Assembly: GCA_944389455.1 (NCBI GenBank)
Contig: CALXMK010000006.1
Span: forward strand, 62,001-126,000
Length of the DNA stretch: 64,000 nt
DNA from: an uncultured Verrucomicrobiota bacterium
GTDB lineage: Bacteria > Verrucomicrobiota > Verrucomicrobiia > Limisphaerales > UBA1412
Direction of reading: 5' to 3'
The position numbers and the translations under genes are program-made. Each line of letters opens with the position of its first letter. The first letter of the stretch is position 1. Shown here in pieces: positions 61,455 through 64,000 of the stretch. The notes under the pieces were generated by a model. The model made no database searches, was not told where the DNA came from, and saw only the letters and a program-made list of their open reading frames with translations.

Positions 61455-61537
61455 ATGATTGCAAATCATGAACTGTTTTTTTACAGTATTTAGGCACTAA
61501 TCTGTGCTCATCTCAAGATGCTGAAAATCTCAGCATC
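61455..61537 (+). repeat. three consecutive small hairpins upstream of tRNA-Arg
   Basis: ATGATT/AATCAT (61455-61469), ACTGT/ACAGT around a T-run (61472-61486), and a perfect 8-bp hairpin GATGCTGA/TCAGCATC with a 5-nt loop (61517-61537) ending 5 bp before the tRNA. The first two could end transcription of the winged-helix gene; the last would be in the tRNA precursor leader. Confidence 0.45.
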
Positions 61538-61542
61538 TGGAA

Positions 61543-61619
<77 letters not shown>

Positions 61620-62145
61620 TATTTCAAGTTTTCAATCAGTACAATCCTCTTATAATAAACGCATTAATTATATGTTATCTCTTTTATACAAAATTTTATA
61701 TGTTAAAAAATATGAATTTTTTCTAAATTAGAGGACAAAATAGGGGGACAATTCTAAGATCTTTTGGTATTGGATTTCTATTCTGTCATCGCTCCATAGA
61801 ACATCTGTCTGGCCTCTTTAAAATCCATCTCAAATACACCTCATTCTTTTATATCCTGTCAGTATACAATTACAGCTTTTTTGTATAATAGTTCATTTAT
61901 ATCTAGGGAACCATTAGTTATTAACTAAGGAGAAAAGAATATTCTACTGCCGAGTATCTGTTTGAAACGGAAACAGATAGGGTATAAAATTAAGAAGAAA
62001 TACATCAAAATACTGCTATGGCCTGTTTCTTCGTTTGTATGGATCTTATGTGGAAGCAGAGTAAATCTATGGAATCCTAGCTTATCATGATATTTTGTAA
62101 AAGCTTTATATTTCCCCATCCTAATCATAAATATAACACTCTGAA
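61620..62145. other. non-coding or decayed stretch between tRNA-Arg and the tail gene
   Basis: No convincing gene. On the minus strand 61925-62128 reads MGKYKAFTKYHDKLGFHRFT followed by LLPHKI, faintly like the R-F-T-L-L-P segment of zinc-ribbon transposase-type (DUF6431) proteins, and a 16-codon frame (MDFKEARQMFYGAMTE) with a GAGGTG upstream ends at 61779. Both may be remnants at the prophage edge. The AT-rich tract 61630-61740 holds nothing I recognise. Confidence 0.35.
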
Positions 62146-64000
62146 TTAATTTCTAAGTTCTGATTTACTCTTTTTACAGCACAAAAAACAAACGTTTCGC
62201 TTATTGCAAATGTCTGTGTGACTGCTCTTTTTATCTAAAAATGGAAAAGTTTTAATCGTTTTATCACACCACGCTGTCACTATTGCACTTCTTCCAACTG
62301 CCACAACAGAAACATTTGCATCTAACTTGAAAAAACGCCGCGTTTTATCTGCAGAGTCCAGTACATCAGACAACACAATATACTTGCCTATTCCATCAAT
62401 CGTTAAGGTCGCTCCCGTAAAAAACTTCTCTTCTTTTCCATCTTCACCAGTCAGTATAGCTGTTAAAACTCTCCCTTCAATCGACTCTATCGTAACCGTA
62501 AACGTAAAATTGCTCTTAATCGCACCGCAAGAATCAGAGTATAGAAGATAATTGCACGGTCTCTGAACCTTAAAACGAGGCATTTCTCTATTCAAAACTC
62601 TTAAATCTGACGACAATGAAACATTTATCTCCCCATTTGCGTTTGTTGTTCTCTGTACTTCTACTCCTTTAAAAATATTTTTTGAAACTGAATCCTGTAC
62701 TTCAAAAACCTCCACTTCCAGTAAATCTCCGGATGCCTTTTTCTGTATAAGATAATCTCTAATAACTCCTTTGCATGTAAGAGATAACTCTTCTCCCAGC
62801 ATATCCTCTTTGTGTTCTATGCTATCGTGCGTAATATCTCCAGCTCTCCAAAAAACAGTTTTCTCTTCACTTTCTACAGTCTCTTTTGTCTGTACCGCAT
62901 ATTGCCAATTGGCCCAATATGTCTCCTCATCTCCAATTGTAAGTTTATATAAATAAATCGTCTTGCTGGTATTCTCTATCTCTAATTCCTTCGGTATCTC
63001 TAAAAACTCACAGTCAAACTCAAATAGACGATACGGATGCAAACAGCGAACGCTCAATTCATCATTCCGGAAACGACAATAAACAGCTCCGCTCAGCGTA
63101 GAACCTGATAGCAGAGTTACACTCAAGGGAGTTTTTAACGTAATTTTCTCTGTTTCACCCTGTATGCTGCTCTCTCCTTCAAGGAGAATAAGAGATCCAT
63201 TCACACAGGCAAAAAACGCACTGTATCTCTCCGGCATCTTAGATACTCCTGCAGACTTAATCAGGATTGTGCTAGAGTCTCTTGCTGCTGTTTCAGCCAC
63301 CGTATAATCTTTTGTCCATGTCGGAACCCAGAATCCTCCTAAACATCCGTCTTTATTCTCAAAATGTTTTAAAACTTTTTGTAAATTGTAGCGGTCACAA
63401 GTATAGCTGAACTTCAAAAAACGTCTCTTTATCCTGTAAACCTCATACGGAAGTGTTACCCCTCCTGATAAAGATTCAAAGCTGATGTCATCCACAGCTC
63501 CCTGTTCCGGATCATCTCCCCAATTCGGCCGAATTGGAAAAATTGAATAATCCTGAAGGCTATCTCCTCCCTCTTGTGTCTCTAAACGTTCTTCAAAATC
63601 TTCTATCGAAGAAGCTCCTGTCTTCTTTACTTGTCCCTCTCCCTCATGAAATGATTCAAAACCAGGCCGTTCTTCAAAATCTATATCAATCTCTGAAATA
63701 GACGGATTCATAAACTCTGAATCTGGAATTTTTACAAATCCAAAACATAAAGGCATAAGAAATGAACCTCTCTTATACTTCTTCTCGAGCGGAGAAACCA
63801 AAACTACATTGCCGCCATTTAATTCAGCAATATCAACCACCTCAAACCAGAAAGGTCCGCTCCATAACACCGCCCAGCGAAACCAGGGAAAGAGTCTGTT
63901 TCTGGCGTCACACTTCAGAACAGTATCCCCCACCTGTGCTGTTGTCTTTAAGAGAACAGCCTCTGTCCACACTGGCATTCCGATCGGTCTTTCTCCTCTG
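62146..64000 (-). CDS. prophage/GTA-like tail protein, fused domains (5' end cut by window)
   Basis: At least 610 residues; the frame stays open to the window edge, so ATG 63978 may be internal. The N-terminal part (MPVWTEAVLLKTTAQVGDTV, WSGPFWFEVVDIAE, LVSPLEKKYKRGSFLMPL) and middle part (IFPIRPNWGDDPEQ, EVYRIKRRFLKFSYTCDR, GGFWVPTWTKDY) match virion/tail proteins with R-P-x-W and F-W-x-P-x-W motifs. The C-terminal part resembles DUF2163/BR0599, the gene-transfer-agent gp13-like minor tail protein (TIYLYKLTIGDEETYWANWQ, ITHDSIEHKEDMLGEELSLT, then RPCNYLLYSDSCGAIKSNF). The usual end of BR0599 (C-D-K-x-x-x-T-C...N-F-x-G-F-P) is replaced after AWCDKTIKT by an unrelated tail with C-x-x-C residues, so the 3' end may be rearranged. 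Confidence 0.65.
   Translation of the reverse strand, partial: RGERPIGMPVWTEAVLLKTTAQVGDTVLKCDARNRLFPWFRWAVLWSGPFWFEVVDIAELNGGNVVLVSPLEKKYKRGSFLMPLCFGFVKIPDSEFMNPSISEIDIDFEERPGFESFHEGEGQVKKTGASSIEDFEERLETQEGGDSLQDYSIFPIRPNWGDDPEQGAVDDISFESLSGGVTLPYEVYRIKRRFLKFSYTCDRYNLQKVLKHFENKDGCLGGFWVPTWTKDYTVAETAARDSSTILIKSAGVSKMPERYSAFFACVNGSLILLEGESSIQGETEKITLKTPLSVTLLSGSTLSGAVYCRFRNDELSVRCLHPYRLFEFDCEFLEIPKELEIENTSKTIYLYKLTIGDEETYWANWQYAVQTKETVESEEKTVFWRAGDITHDSIEHKEDMLGEELSLTCKGVIRDYLIQKKASGDLLEVEVFEVQDSVSKNIFKGVEVQRTTNANGEINVSLSSDLRVLNREMPRFKVQRPCNYLLYSDSCGAIKSNFTFTVTIESIEGRVLTAILTGEDGKEEKFFTGATLTIDGIGKYIVLSDVLDSADKTRRFFKLDANVSVVAVGRSAIVTAWCDKTIKTFPFLDKKSSHTDICNKRNVCFLCCKKSKSELRN

Overview
The window is 64 kb of AT-rich bacterial chromosome from a diderm (Gram-negative) organism. 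It carries an Mla/MCE lipid-transport operon, an RND efflux pump, AsmA-like and lipoprotein genes, and a Tat system. The best guess is a PVC-superphylum bacterium (Verrucomicrobiota/Lentisphaerota-like): a GFTLIELL pseudopilin of the kind abundant in those phyla, a DUF1844 protein, citramalate synthase, biosynthetic genes scattered rather than clustered (hisC, hisD, aroB and aroF all apart), and weak use of Shine-Dalgarno sites. This is inference from gene content; there is no rRNA in the window. Contact with Bacteroidales (gut or rumen) is suggested by an imported glycosidase island near the right end.

Layout. 1-6.6 kb: argS end, a 1362-residue AsmA-like protein, an M20 peptidase. 6.8-9.0 kb: pseudopilin and lipid-linked sugar flippase. 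9.0-10.5 kb (minus): small membrane protein, DUF1844, Lon-substrate-domain protein. 10.5-18.3 kb: coiled-coil protein, uppP, ribE, TPR exoprotein, aroB, cimA. 18.4-22.9 kb: HEAT-like protein, lipoprotein, pyrC-hisC. 23-28.8 kb (minus): beta-lactamase-fold lipoprotein, gpsA, plsY, TPR protein, htpG. 28.8-35.4 kb: tRNA-Ser, tRNA-Val, small unknowns, RND pump and adaptor, tRNA-His. 35.5-40.7 kb (minus): tatA-tatC-hisD-lipoprotein-DUF4230 operon. 41-49.4 kb: SNF2 helicase, SGNH hydrolase, ispF, aroF, rph, zupT, nagB. 49.7-57.3 kb: phenylacetate-CoA-ligase-like gene, a W/Y-P-F repeat protein, mlaE-mlaF-mlaD, a NagB-like pseudoenzyme, RNase HIII, NYN nuclease.

57.7-60.9 kb is different. It is visibly richer in G+C and carries a GH59 galactocerebrosidase with a Bacteroidetes-type signal peptide, a frameshifted and stop-interrupted GH59 C-terminus, and a broken Bacteroidales-type tyrosine recombinase: a decaying horizontally acquired island. 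It is followed by a winged-helix-like gene, tRNA-Arg and the end of a prophage-like tail gene running off the window.

Most notable observations: a multi-helix RNA leader predicted at the transcription start of nagB; a NagB paralogue that has lost its catalytic Asp/Asp/His; a protein with about 13 W/Y/L/F-P-F/L/I motifs encoded directly before mlaEFD; TatC with a large periplasmic insertion and a ~280-residue charged tail, beside a lipoprotein whose Tat-like signal has RF in place of RR; promoters with 16-bp spacers placed 6-12 bp before start codons (near-leaderless mRNAs); and a CTGGACA -35 element shared by four promoters.
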